Shown: positions 11,554 through 22,747 of the stretch, piece after piece
Numbering within the stretch: position 1 is the stretch's first letter
How the letters are laid out: each line of letters opens with the position of its first letter
Source of the DNA: Astropecten irregularis
Lineage: Eukaryota > Echinodermata > Asteroidea > Paxillosida > Astropectinidae
Direction: 5' to 3'
Length of the DNA stretch: 64,000 bases
Assembly (NCBI GenBank): GCA_963971285.1
Contig: OZ020248.1
Location: forward strand, 14,694,001 to 14,758,000
Program-made: the position numbers and the translations under genes
The notes under the pieces: generated by a model
The model's database searches: none
The model's input: only the letters and a program-made list of their open reading frames with translations
What the model was told of the DNA's origin: nothing

Positions 11554-12101
11554 TAGAGCTGCTAAGTACAAAAATGTGCTTAGCACAAAAATGTCTTGCC
11601 CAATAAAACAATTACCACCGTAAACAATTTCATTTGATATTCATGGTCAGCGAACAACAGCCAAAGAACAATCACATGTTATACACAACATATGGACATT
11701 TGGTTGTTAACCCGTTTTTATTAAATTCGTGAAATAACCACAAGGGAAACTGACTGAGTTATTTTAAGTCATTGAAAAGTGAACAAAGAAAAATTGACTG
11801 GAGCGGGATTCGAACCGGCGACCTCCTGAATACCGTACATGCGCTCTACCGGTGTGTGCGTGGTTTCATGGCTTCTGACTGCCAAACGAACAAGGATAGT
11901 TGACTATTGGGGTCACCACCAACATAGGGCTGGATGGCTCAGTTGGTAGAGCGCCTGTACGGTATTCAGGAGGTCGCCGGTTCGAATCCCGCTCCAGTCA
12001 ATTTTTCTTTGTTCACTTTTCAATGACCGTTTTTATTAAGACAGAAATGTCATTGCTAAGCAATTTTTTGTGCTAAGCAGCTCTATGAAATTGGCCCCTG
12101 G
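11554..12101. mobile_element. M3 element interrupted by the double SINE
   Basis: Ends GGGGCCAATTT and AAATTGGCCCC. Interior landmarks TTCATGGTCAGCGAACAAC and GACAGAAATGTCAT recur in every M3 copy. Confidence 0.8.
11725..12026 (+). mobile_element. Double, inverted tRNA-derived SINE with 13-bp duplication
   Basis: A minus-oriented tRNA-like part (truncated at its A box, 11790-11852) faces a complete plus-oriented one (11933-12001). Both are followed by the same CAATTTTTCTTTGTTC tail, so the ends form an inverted repeat. The whole unit is flanked by CCGTTTTTATTAA at 11712-11724 and 12027-12039. It is inserted into an M3 element. Confidence 0.8.
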
Positions 12102-12252
12102 AAATAAGAGGTGTAACACCTAAATAAAAATAAAAACTCCGGGGATGTGGTCTAATTATTCGGAGTATCTGGGCAGGGGAGGGCTAATTCCACCCCGTCT
12201 GACTTATGTCGATGCTCGGTGAAACTCCCACACCGAGTGGCCACGCCTCGTT

Positions 12253-12370
12253 CGGGGCCGTCCATAAAGTACGTACGCACGAAATGCCGACTTGTTTGAC
12301 CCCCTCCCCATATCTGTACGCAAGGCGTACGCAGTGGTCCCCCCCCCCCCCCCACCCGTACGCATACGCA
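12253..12370. mobile_element. MITE with C-run (GGGCCGTCCATAAAGT end)
   Basis: GGGCCGTCCATAAAGTACGT leads into CGTACGC repeats and a C run. A second copy in reverse lies at 12587-12706. Confidence 0.5.
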
Positions 12371-12586
12371 TTCCACATAAGGTTTTTCACTTTAACGTGG
12401 TACTTTGCTTTATATAGCATCATTAAAATGTCACCGTAATCCGGGCCGGTACCGTTATTAGGACGTCACTTTTAAATTCTGAAATGAATGACTAATAACA
12501 TACATATACAGATGTATTGGAATGTGATGTATTTTTTATTATGTTGAATAAGAAAAAAAAAACAATTGCAAACTATGCAAACTTTC

Positions 12587-12706
12587 GTTTGCGTACGTCC
12601 CGGGTACGCATTGCCCCCCCCTCCCCCCCCCCGTGTACGCATGGCGTACGCATCGGTACCCCCCCCCCCCCCCCTTTCGCACGCACGTACTTAATGGACA
12701 GCCCCT
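12587..12706. mobile_element. Second copy of the 12.25 kb MITE
   Basis: Ends ACGTACTTAATGGACAGCCCC; CGTACGC motifs and C runs inside. Confidence 0.5.
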
Positions 12707-13380
12707 TCGCTGTTTGCTTCTCATTAGTTGGGTACTTACCACTAGGACCTGTATAATTCGCTGCGAATCTCATAATTACAGCAAATTCATGCATTTTATT
12801 TAAAAAGGGAACAAAATAATGATTGATATTCTCTCTTTTATTCAGACTCCCTTGCATTACTCCTATAAAACGAATTTGCCTAACTTATTTTTTAAACGTT
12901 ACACAACCGTCTAATCTTCCCGAACTTGACCGATATTTTTTTTTGTCGAGTTACACAACAACAAAATCAACAACCAACTTCCATGTTGACATAGAATTCG
13001 GTGTATTATATTGACCGTGTATTCAGAGCGACCGCATGGAGTGATCAAAATGTGAAGTGCTCATCAGTGAAGCACAATTATAGTCAATAATTGATAGCGA
13101 TTTTTATATAAATGGTCCAACGGTGATGTTGTGGCGTCAAGGGAGGGACAGGGCTGGCTTGTAGATTGAAGACGAAACTACTTTTTGTTCACCTAGCTTG
13201 AGGATCAAAAAGACCCATATATCTTGCAACTCAGCTCGGTTTACTTATACGACAAACCAACCATTTCATTTCATTCAGTGGCATTTAATTATTTTTCACT
13301 ATATGGCAGTATGAGTCAATATTCAGTCTTTCATTATAAACCGTATTATTTAACCTACATGAAACTAATAACTTTTTTAT

Positions 13381-13744
13381 TTAAAGGTAGTTTCATACTT
13401 TGGTTTTTATTAAAGAAATACAGATTATGGGCACAAATATCACGACAGATACAGTAACAGTCATCTGTGAAAATTTCAGTCCCATACGGTGCCCACTTTT
13501 TGAGAAAACAGTGAAAAACAGCCACAGCATTTCTTAAGTCTTTTCTCTTTTATTTTTGATCTTTTAAAAGATCAAAAAGATTTTCGGTCGTTGTTTTACT
13601 AATTATCTAGATAAATGCACCATTTCAGGCAAAACAATTTAACGGTAGGTTTCTACCAGCATCATCTTCATACCCTGCAAGTTATACGTAAATCTGTGAA
13701 AATTTCTGTTTTGGTCTCTTACCAAAGTATGATACTACCTTTAA
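13381..13744 (-). mobile_element. M1 copy
   Basis: Complete, reverse orientation, TTAA at both ends. Confidence 0.87.
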
Positions 13745-14601
13745 ACAAATCATCTACACTTTGCTTGAACTTCAAAAATTTTATCACCCGTTTAATCGTG
13801 TTGACAGCTGCCCTGTCTTACTTATGAATTTGGCCTATGTTGATTATGAAAGATGTAAGGTAGATAACATCGAAAGATGTGTACATGTTTATGTCTTAAT
13901 ATTTGTCTAATAACGACCGTTGATTTTGTTTTTAATCCTATTATGACTCTGATGTTTTATTCAAATGTTCTCTCAATAATTTTCATATCCTGTGTGAACC
14001 CGTTGTAGTTTTGTCTGTCTCGTTTTTTTATACTAAAATTACCGATGTGGTTGGGATATAATGTATTATTCTTTTACCATGAGGTTTAAAATGTTGAATT
14101 TGATATGATTAGGATGGGACCTTAGGTAGACTTTCCCATAGGATCATGCACAAACTTTACTTATCTATTTCTAAACATCCTCTAAACCAATGAACTTGAA
14201 ATTGACATATTTTCATATTGAGAGCATTCTCTGTGTTCTATTAAAATATGGACAGGATAAAATATGTCTGGTACCTTAGGGAGACATCGAAAAGTCTCCC
14301 TGATTTCTGATGTCTCCCTAATGTCCACTTTTAGATGCTAACGTGTCCCCCTAATACCTCATTTGTAAATATTATACTACATTGATGTATAGGCAAAAAG
14401 ACTGAGTGAAGTTTTTCTAATTTCCCTTTCTTGGATAGGCGGAATATGGGATTTGGTGTTCAAAATGTTTTCGCAAATTGCCCTACGATGCACTTAATTT
14501 GCATAATTATAGGCCTACATGTATAGATATATTGTATCTTCACTACACACTTCTGGCATATCTGGAAACTGAAGGGTCCATGCTAACCAACATGGCGGAT
14601 T

Positions 14602-14834
14602 CTAATCTCTGGTCGTGGGATAGCCACAGTTGGTTGCCTGCAGCAGCGGCCTGGGCTGCTTCAGGAATCCCTGGTACCCGTTCTCGTCCAGAAACTTCAA
14701 GACCTCCTCCTTGTACTTGTCCAAGAATGAGATGGGGTTCCTGGCCAGGACGTAGAGGGCGCGATCACCGCTGCTGGTCACCACCGAATACTGGTACTTG
14801 CCATCAATGACGGGACCCAGTTTAATGACGAGAT
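14602..14834 (-). CDS. Lipocalin B exon 4 (stop TAG)
   Basis: The acceptor TTTCCTAG is followed by YLVIKLGP; the exon ends ATNCGYPTTRD before TAG. No clear AATAAA was found in the next 100 bases. Confidence 0.9.
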
Positions 14835-17275
14835 CTAGGAAAGAAACGGAACCACGTTGGGTCAAAATAATGTCACTGGCTGATTGTTGCCGTACGTGCA
14901 TGAAACTGAAGATCTTCGGGGCCTGTGCTTCGCCAGCCCTGCCTGGGCTAAGGATCATGGTTACCCGTGTCCTTGAGCAAGACACTTTGCGATGTTTTGA
15001 TCTCTCCACCGAGGAGAAAACAACTTAGTGCCTTCGAAGGCAGAAGTTGATTGTTGTGTTTCTACATGGCATCTTTTGGGGACTGTGTTTAGCCTATACT
15101 CACCAGACAACTGAAACAGTCTAGGAAAGGAATATGCCTAAAATGAAATAATAATTGCAGGATATTTCTTTTTCTCAACTGTTTTCTTTGTCATGTTAAG
15201 ATGTTGATGACTAGCCTTGATATCATTGGCCTAGCATTCATTATTTTTTCCATTTGAAAGTTATCGTTGCAAATATTATACGACTATTCTAAACACAAGT
15301 ATATGCTTCGGCAAGTTTGGACTCTGATCCTGTGGATGAACTATATAAGACCAAGGGAAGACAGTGGGGTATGTGAGTGCTCTGCCATGTGTTTCCATGC
15401 TACATTGGTTCCTCGATGGATGCGAACTTACAATCGCCTTCCACGGGCACACCTTCTAGGACCACCTTGAGTCGACCTGGCGCGGATAGATTAGGGATGT
15501 AAGCAAAGCCGGCTATGTCACGCCGTTTGCCCTCTGGCCAACCAACTCGACCGGCATTGTACACGGAAACAAACGTCTGGTTGATCATCTTGTCTTGAAG
15601 AAGAAGATGAGAGCAAAAAGAAGCATTTTTGTAAAAGAACAAGCAATATTTCCGTGTGACATCTCTGACTTTCGAAACAATTTGGTTTTAAGGTTAATGT
15701 GCGCTTTTCTAAACGACTGACGCTTAAAGGTACAGTACAGGATATTGGTAACGTACCAAAACGGAAATGTTCACAGATTTACGTATAACTTCCAGGATAT
15801 ACAAATGGTATACTGGTAGAAACATACCATTGAAATATTTCCGCCTGAAATGCTGTATTTATCCAGAAATTGGTCACTACATAGACCGAAAACAGTTTTG
15901 ATCTCGGGGTAAGATCAAACCATTCTTCATGTTTTATAAGAAAAACGAGTCGGGTTTTCGCTATTTTCTCGTGACTCAGATGTTCGATTGAGCTCAAATT
16001 TTTACAGGTTTATTATTTCATGTACATGTTTGATCAGACAGAGTATGAGTGCTGTCCTGTGACCTTTACCAATCATGTATTGTTCCTTTAAGATGTCTTT
16101 AAAAAAAAGATGGCGGGCGCTTACGTGAACTTGACGGTCACATGGTATTGACGTCAGGTTGGTCGTGCAGCTTTACACAAAAGAATACAAGCGAGGATCG
16201 CCACCTTAAGTATACTTACAATCGGCGGTAGTGCAGACAGAATCCAGGTCCATATTGACAATTTTCGTCCATCCATTCTCATATGGCTGCGAAAAAAACG
16301 CGTCAAAGAAAAAACAGGGTTTTTTTTCAGAATTGGTTTTCAGAATTGATTACCGTATTGCAGACTTTATGTCAAGCACTGCTGGCCTGGCTTGCAAGTT
16401 ATGCCTCAACTTGTGTCATTTATTGTTGTCCCCCTGCCAGTGGCGGATCTAGCTTTTTGGTAAGGGGGGTTTACCCGGAGTGAAGTTTTGTAGCCAGGCA
16501 CTGTGAGGGCGTGGTGGGGGAGGTGTGGGGTCAACCCCCCCCCCCCCCCCCCCGCTTTGGTAGGGAGCTTTTTCAATTTGACATTTGAATTTTTTTTTTT
16601 TTTTTGAAAAAAAAAGGGAATCCAAGGGGGGGGGTGGTTTAAACCCCTTAACCCCCCCATAGATCCGCCCACTGCCTGCGTTTCCCTTTCACAATACTTT
16701 TTCTGCTGTTATTTTACCTAAAGCTTAGCGCTTACTCTAAAATCGAGAATACATGATATGTGATTTTTATGTACAAGACGAGTAATAATTAACTGCTGCA
16801 AAGTGCTCACCAGCCAAAATAATTACATGTACCTGAAATTTATCAAATGCTTGGAGTTAGAAGGCTAGACGTGTCAGGCTTTCCTAACTCTAAGTATTGT
16901 ATGTTTAATAGTCACCAATATTTATTTAGTTTTCTTTTAATCCGAGGGAATTACGAACGTAGCTAGCATGAAGAGTTAATCTGTCATAAGATTAGTCGGT
17001 TTTATTTAATTGTCATCAACTTTGTACCAGCTTTTTTTTCTGTAGTTTTGGAAACCAAATTTTGACGGAGAAAATAAGATTATGGTAACTGTTTTTTCAC
17101 AGTTTCAAAAGTGTTTTATGATTCAAGCAAGTTATACGAGGCTCGACATTTTGTTTACCTGATACCACCGTCCCACGTACGCCTTGAGATCGAGCTTGTC
17201 AACGGTCGGAATTTCCCCGCGGCACACGGTGAACGTAGCCAAAACGAGGAACACCACAATACGCACACGGGTCAT
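14602..17275 (-). CDS. Lipocalin B (apolipoprotein D-like), 4 coding exons, 192 aa
   Basis: Exons 17275-17159, 16286-16220, 15593-15432 and 14834-14602 join into 193 codons with phases 0, 1, 1, the same as lipocalin A. Residues 1-20 form a signal peptide (IVVFLVLATFTVC). GRWYQ ends exon 1 at 35-39. KYQYSVVT near 128-135 and LARNP near 145-149 are the second and third conserved lipocalin regions. C57 and C185 match the conserved barrel-to-tail disulfide. N66QT and N96LS are glycosylation sequons. The C-terminal helix (FLDKYKEEVLKFLDENG) aligns with that of lipocalin A, but the tail after the last cysteine is shorter. The two proteins are clearly homologous but well diverged, so the tandem duplication is not recent. 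It is a secreted carrier; the ligand is unknown. Confidence 0.92.
15432..15593 (-). CDS. Lipocalin B exon 3
   Basis: 162 bases. The acceptor at CTTCAAG keeps phase 1; the later AG at ACAAG would break the frame. It contains NQTFVSVYNA, parallel to NKTISVYNA in lipocalin A. Confidence 0.88.
15724..16091 (+). mobile_element. M4 element in lipocalin B intron 2
   Basis: TTAA ends. The left half shares CACAGATTTACGTATAACTT and TTCCGCCTGAAATG with M1; the right half (TTCTCGTGACTCAGATG, TTTGATCAGACA) is its own, so M4 and M1 are related families. Confidence 0.82.
16220..16286 (-). CDS. Lipocalin B exon 2
   Basis: 67 bases after a T-rich acceptor ending CGCAG. It codes for PYENGWTKIVNMD then LDSVCTTAD with conserved C57, and has a GTAAGT donor. 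Confidence 0.88.
16439..16673. mobile_element. Inverted-repeat element with C/G runs
   Basis: Ends CAGTGGCGGATCTA and ATAGATCCGCCCACTG, CCTGC on both sides. Lies in intron 1 of lipocalin B. Confidence 0.6.
17159..17275 (-). CDS. Lipocalin B exon 1
   Basis: 39 codons from the only suitable ATG, ending TATCAG before a GTAAAC donor, phase 0. An A/T-rich TTTTTATTATC stretch lies about 55 bases upstream on the minus strand and could serve as a weak TATA element. Confidence 0.9.
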
Positions 17276-17802
17276 GATTGGTTCGGATTGATACAATTAC
17301 AACTGTTCGAAAATCAACCCTCGGCAAGATAATAAAAACTGAAAATCAATCGGGGCTGGGTTTTTTTTTTGGAGAGCTAATTAATTCACAGAGGAAGGAA
17401 GTCTGCTTGTTTTTTTCCGGGTGATGGTTTAGAAGTTATTCTTACCATGCCCGGTTATAGATAACGCTAATCAGTGATTATACCAAAATTAGTGCAAAGT
17501 TCACATTTTCAAGGTTTCTAGCATGATTTTCTACGGTGGCATGGGAAGGTCATCGCCCATCGCAAATATTTAATAAGATAATGAACGTAAAATATCAGAT
17601 GACGGCAAGAAAAAAAACCTGACTGGATTTTAAGTCATTGAACGTGAACGCAGTCATTTTTTTGTTCACTTTTCGAAAGATTAAGAACACCGTGAGTACG
17701 AACGTGCGATAATTTACTTACGAAAACAAAAAGGTTTTAATTTTTCCTTCGGAAACATGCACTGTGAGATATTGATCACATGCTGATTTATGATATGTGT
17801 TT

Positions 17803-18173
17803 TTAAAGGTAGTATCATACTTTGGTAAGAAACCAAAACAGAAATGTTCACAGATTTACATATAACTTACAGGGTATGAAGATTGTGATGGTAGAAACAT
17901 ACCGTTAAAATATTTTCCGACCGAAGTGGTGCATTTATCCAGAAATTAGTAAAACAACGACCGAAAATCTGTTTGAACTTTTAAAAGATCAAAAATAAAA
18001 GAGAAAAGACTTAAAGAAATACTGTGGTTGTTTTTCACTGTTTTCTCAAAAGGTGGACACAGTATGGGACTGACATTTTCACAGATGACTGTTACTGTAT
18101 CTTCCTTGATAATCATTTGTGCCGATAAATCTGTATTTCTTTGATAAAAACCAAAGTATGATGTTACCTTTAA
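17803..18173 (+). mobile_element. M1 copy
   Basis: Complete, 371 bases, TTAA at both ends, 0.5 kb upstream of the lipocalin B start. Confidence 0.87.
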
Positions 18174-18987
18174 AACCTTAAAGTTTGTAAGTCCCGGGTG
18201 ATCTAATGTTGATAAAAGCACATTAATAAAATGAACTGTAGTAAAAAGACATTTTGACTGCAACAGCGCCAACAACGTGGGCCTGACTTTTTCTTGTCAC
18301 ATTGAAGTTTACTGAAAAGCAAATGGGCAAATTTCACTCAGCAACTATTATTTGCCAACCGCTGCGGGACGTTGACTTGTAACCTTCTACATAAAATACT
18401 TCCCGGGTACCAGGCACAATCATCCATTGGTTGACAAAAATAGACTTCGATCGATGCTGATGTAGTTTATTTATTTGATAACATAATTACCATACAGTCA
18501 CGGTGAATGTACACAGCACTGTAAACAACTAGTGCTGTACAGCACGATTCTGCAAGGTGTCCTTTTATAAAAAAAAAAAATACTAAGCATCTTCGTAAAA
18601 AAAAACTCGCCACCTACAAAATGATTAGAGAATTGAGGCGCGAGACCAATACAAAGACATTATCTGGGCCATTGTGTTTGAGCTATCTGAACTTTCTGCT
18701 TGTGCCGAGGTAATGGGAATTCGATCTGTAAATTGACAGACACTATTGTTAGAGAAGTTCAGTCTGAAAGGTGATATTGTGAGCGTCTTCTGGAAAATCA
18801 TGTTGGGGCTTTGTCCTTGCGTAGTGTAAATGTGGGTAGGCGTGTTGGTATTATTCCGTGCACTATTTTGACTCGTCTTGATTTGTTTTGCAGACTAGGC
18901 ACTCTTTAATGGGCCCATCAGGAGAACGGATGAAAAAGACTTTAATACACGCATGTTTAGTAAGCAAAGCATCAAGAAATTGTTGGC

Positions 18988-19976
18988 TTAAAGATACAAT
19001 ACATGATTGGTATAGGTCACAGAACAGGGGCCAATTTTATCAAACTGTTAAGCACAAAAATGTGCGCTAAGCATGACATTTCTGTCTTAAAGGGATTGCA
19101 TACGTTTGGTAATTTGAGCCTATTGTTTGTTTCAAACCAATATAATTGTATATATATACCATAAAACTAACCTGTGAAAGTTTCAATTCAAAAGGTGGTA
19201 GCGTTTTTGAGATTTTGGCGACAAACTAGAGCGGTTATTTCACGCCAGATAACAGTAAGTCAATAACTGAGAAGCGTTACGGCCATAACGCTTCTCAGAT
19301 TCATAATTTTTGGAGATAAAAAGTGACATATTTTCCATAACCGCGGTACTTCGAATTGAACGTTTCTCAGTATGCATTATACTATCCAAAGCAGCTGTAC
19401 TTCTCACCAAGTAAGTTTTTATTGCCATAAATTTTCAGTCATTACCAAACGTATGCAATGCCTTTAATAAAACAGGGTTAACAACCAAATTTCCACGTGT
19501 TGTGTATCACTTGTGATTGTTCTTTGGCTGCTGTTCGCTGACCATGAATATCAAATGGAATTTTCAATGGGGGTTTGTTTTATTGGGCGAGTAATTTTTG
19601 TGCTAAGCAATTTTTTGTGCTTAACAATTTTATAAAATTGACCCGCGCATCACTCACACTTTGTCTGATCAAACATGTGCATGAACTAATAAACCTGTGA
19701 AAATTTGAGCTCAATCGGACGTCTGAGTCACGAGAAAATAGCGAAAATCCAAATCAATTTTTCTTATAAAACATAAGGAATTGGTTTCTATCTTAACCCG
19801 AGATCAAAACTGTTTTCGGTCTTTGTTTTACTAATTTCTAAATAAATACACCATTTTAGGTGGAAATATTTTAACAGTATGTTTATATCAGCACCATCTT
19901 CATACCCTGAAAGTTATATGTAAATCTGTGAACATTTCTTTTTGGGTATGTTACCAATCCTGTACTGTATCTTTAA
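18988..19976 (+). mobile_element. Nested M4 > M3 > M2 insertions
   Basis: M4 ends lie at TTAA 18988-18991 and 19973-19976. Inside is an M3 element (about 19025-19645), itself split at its GTCTTAATAAAA site by an M2 copy (19087-19467). The order of insertion is M4 first, then M3, then M2. Confidence 0.85.
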
Positions 19977-20830
19977 CGTGATGGAGTTGTCAACTTAGTT
20001 ACAATTTGGTATTAGTTTATTTCTTCCAAGTGCCCATGCATACTAATATTACCCAAGAAATTGATAAGCAGAAACGTATGTAGTAGCAGCTCGTGTTGTG
20101 CTTGTGATGTGGTAGCACGCCCTCTAACGACATGATTTCATCAACTTGGTTAGGTTCTGAGGACCGTTTTGACTTCCGTAAAGACTGTTGCCGTTAAAAT
20201 AACCTGCCGTAAGATGACATAAATTATAGTTTATTACTTTATTAGAGGAGCGAATGTATACATGATCCACTTTCGACCACTGCCATCTTGACTCTTGAGA
20301 CAATGCAAAGTTACAGCGTGGTGAAGATTCCAATTGCGAATGCCCGAATGAACAATTATTCGTAATGCACGCGGGAGATTTGTAATTGTGGACACATGCG
20401 AGTAATGAAAGGAGCTTCAAAATCCTACAAAATCTCATCCATCCTGAGTGGACGCACATTATGCATGCAAGACACAAGGTAAGTACGACTTGATATGTGC
20501 TTAGCGGGGATTATTTCCCCTTGTATTGTTTCAATTAAGATCTTTAGGCCTACTATACATCTCAAGCTGTTTTCAATTGTGTAAAAGGACTGCATTACGG
20601 TATAAAATGGCGCCCATGTACTGCGCATGCACCGTGGTTTTCGTTGTCAATGCGTATGTGTGCATAAAATCCATTGCGATTTTAATGCATATTGTGATCT
20701 TTTGAGGTCGGTGCTGTCGCACAAAATGCTGTCTTAAGGATGGTTCGGACAGTACTGGGGTGTTCACTGAATCACGTGACTCGGAAAACTTCCTGGCTAC
20801 ACACATAGCCTTTACGAAATGAGGCTTAAG

Positions 20831-21576
20831 TTAAAGGTAGTATCGTACTTTGGAAACCGAAACAGAAATGTTCACAGATTTACGTATAACTTATGGTATG
20901 AAGATGGTAGAAACATATCGTTAAAAATTGTCCGCATGAAATGGTATATTTATCCAGAAATTAGTCAAACAACGACCAAAAATCTTTTTGATTAAAAGAT
21001 CAAAAATAAAAGAGAAAAGACTTAAAGGGATTGCATACGTTTGGTAATTTGAGCCTACTGTTTGTTTCAAACCAATATAATTGAATATATATACCATAAA
21101 ACTAACCTGTGAAAGTTTCAATTCAAAAGGTGGTAGCGTTTTTGAGATTTTGGCGACAAACTAGAGCGGTTATTTCACGCCAGAGAACAGTTAGTCAATA
21201 GCTGAGAAGCGTTACGTACGGCCATAACGCTTCTCAGATTCATATTTTTTGGAGATAAAAAGTGACATATTTTTCCATAACCGCGGTACTTCGAATTGAA
21301 CGTTTCTCAATATGCATTATACTATCCAAAGCAGCTGTACTTCTCACCAAGTAAGTTTTTATTGCCATACATTTTCAGAGTCATCACCAAACGTATGCAA
21401 TGCCTTTAAGTTATACTGTGGCTGTTATTCACTGTTTTCTCAAAAAGTGGGCACCGTATGGGACTGAAATTTTTCATAGATGACTGTTACTGTGTCTTCC
21501 TTGATATTTTTGCCCATGAATCTGTATTTCTTTGATAAAAAAAACAAAGTATGATATACTATGATACTACCTTTAA
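20831..21576 (+). mobile_element. M1 copy split by an M2 insertion
   Basis: M1 left part 20831-21025 and right part 21406-21576. The break is exactly at the internal GACTTAA(G) site, with M2 between duplicated TTAA. Confidence 0.87.
21022..21409 (+). mobile_element. M2 copy inside M1
   Basis: Same ends and hairpin as the copy at 10617; TTAA duplicated at the junctions. Confidence 0.87.
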
Positions 21577-21795
21577 GGCCAGGGTCGGAATTTGTTTTGC
21601 TACGGCCATTCTGTGTTCTAAATGTATGAATGGCTTGAGATACTTGGCGAAGCTGGAGCCGTTCTTCGGCTTCGTCATGATTTTTTATTGTAGCCCAATC
21701 CCTTCGTTTCGTTTTGTGGGCCTCAATGGCGGTAGTGAAATAAGTCATGCCTTGCGTCAAGCTTTTCGTGAAGGCCCGAAGTAATGAGTATGGCA

Positions 21796-22103
21796 CAGGC
21801 GCGGTTCTAGAGCCAAAATTTGGGGGGGGGGGCTAGAAGAGCCATTAATTTTTTGGGGGGCTAGAAGACCCAATATTTTGGGTTCTTCTAACACTCGCTT
21901 CTGCTATGTCTTATTAGGGGTCGAAAAACATGCACATTCTAGCCCACACAACGCGTTATTTATGTAATTGGCGCTTAATAACTGAAAAAATCCAGTATTT
22001 TCAAGAATTTTTTTTTCACTTGCATTTTTTTGGGGGGGCTAGACAAAATTTTTGGGGGGCTACAGCCCCCCCCCCCCCCTAGCCCCCCGTAGAACCGCGC
22101 CTG
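21796..22103. mobile_element. hAT-like element with G/C-run ends
   Basis: Ends CAGGCGCGGTTCTA and CCGTAGAACCGCGCCTG, flanked by GTATGGCA / GTATGGCC (7 of 8 match). Related copies at 30097-30455 and 54631-55087. Confidence 0.82.
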
Positions 22104-22115
22104 GTATGGCCTCCA

Positions 22116-22346
22116 GGGGCAAATTTCACAGAGATGCTTAGCCCAAAAATTCGCTAAGCATGACATTTCTGTCTTAATAAAGACAGGATTAACAATAACA
22201 ACCAAATGTCCATGAATTGTGTATCACTTGCAATTGCTCCTTGGTTGTTGTTCGCTGACCACGAATATCAAGTCGAATTTTCAATGGTGGTTTGTTTTAT
22301 TGGGACAAGCCATTTTTTTGCTAGGCAATTTTTGTGCTAAGCAGTT
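22116..22346. mobile_element. M3 copy, right end damaged
   Basis: Matches the other M3 copies up to GTGCTAAGCAG, then runs directly into the next inverted-repeat element. Confidence 0.72.
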
Positions 22347-22585
22347 CTAGACTGGTTCCCGTCTCAAGTTCGAGTGACAGACGTCACGAGACAGCGGAGG
22401 GAATGGGAACCAGGCTTAATCTTTATACACGCCCACAAAAAGTTGTGAACATCATCTCTATTAATAGAAAAAAAACTTTTTTGCGCTTGCCCAGAGCTCA
22501 CCCAATTAGGAGCCTTCGTCATTCTGCAGCTGGCTAACTGTCCATATAAGTTTATTATTGATTAATGAGACGGGAACCAGTCTAG
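22347..22585. mobile_element. MITE with 19-bp perfect inverted ends
   Basis: CTAGACTGGTTCCCGTCTC and its exact inverse. 239 bases, no ORF, abuts the M3 copy. Confidence 0.78.
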
Positions 22586-22603
22586 CTTGGTAGGAACTTT
22601 TAT

Positions 22604-22747
22604 AAGGCCGTGTCCCAATTCTCTGGCTGCGACCGCCGCGCAAAATAACAACACAAGTCTATGGAAATGGATGCAGTCACTGGCTAGTGGCTGCCATAGG
22701 TACATGCGTAATTTGCAGCCGGAGCCAGAGAATTAGGACACAACCTT
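22604..22747. mobile_element. Short MITE
   Basis: Inverted ends AAGGCCGTGTCCCAATTCTC / GAATTAGGACACAACCTT, about 144 bases. Confidence 0.6.

Noticed and set aside
12732-12800. First exon on the minus strand (MHEFAVIMRFAANYTG) with a GTAAGT donor
   Set aside because: Only one splice site, adjacent to a C-run MITE, no downstream exon found.
14602-15009. Extension of lipocalin B exon 4 upstream to 15009 as a single ORF
   Set aside because: The clear TTTCCTAG acceptor at 14835 and the phase-1 match to exon 3 show that the upstream part is intron.
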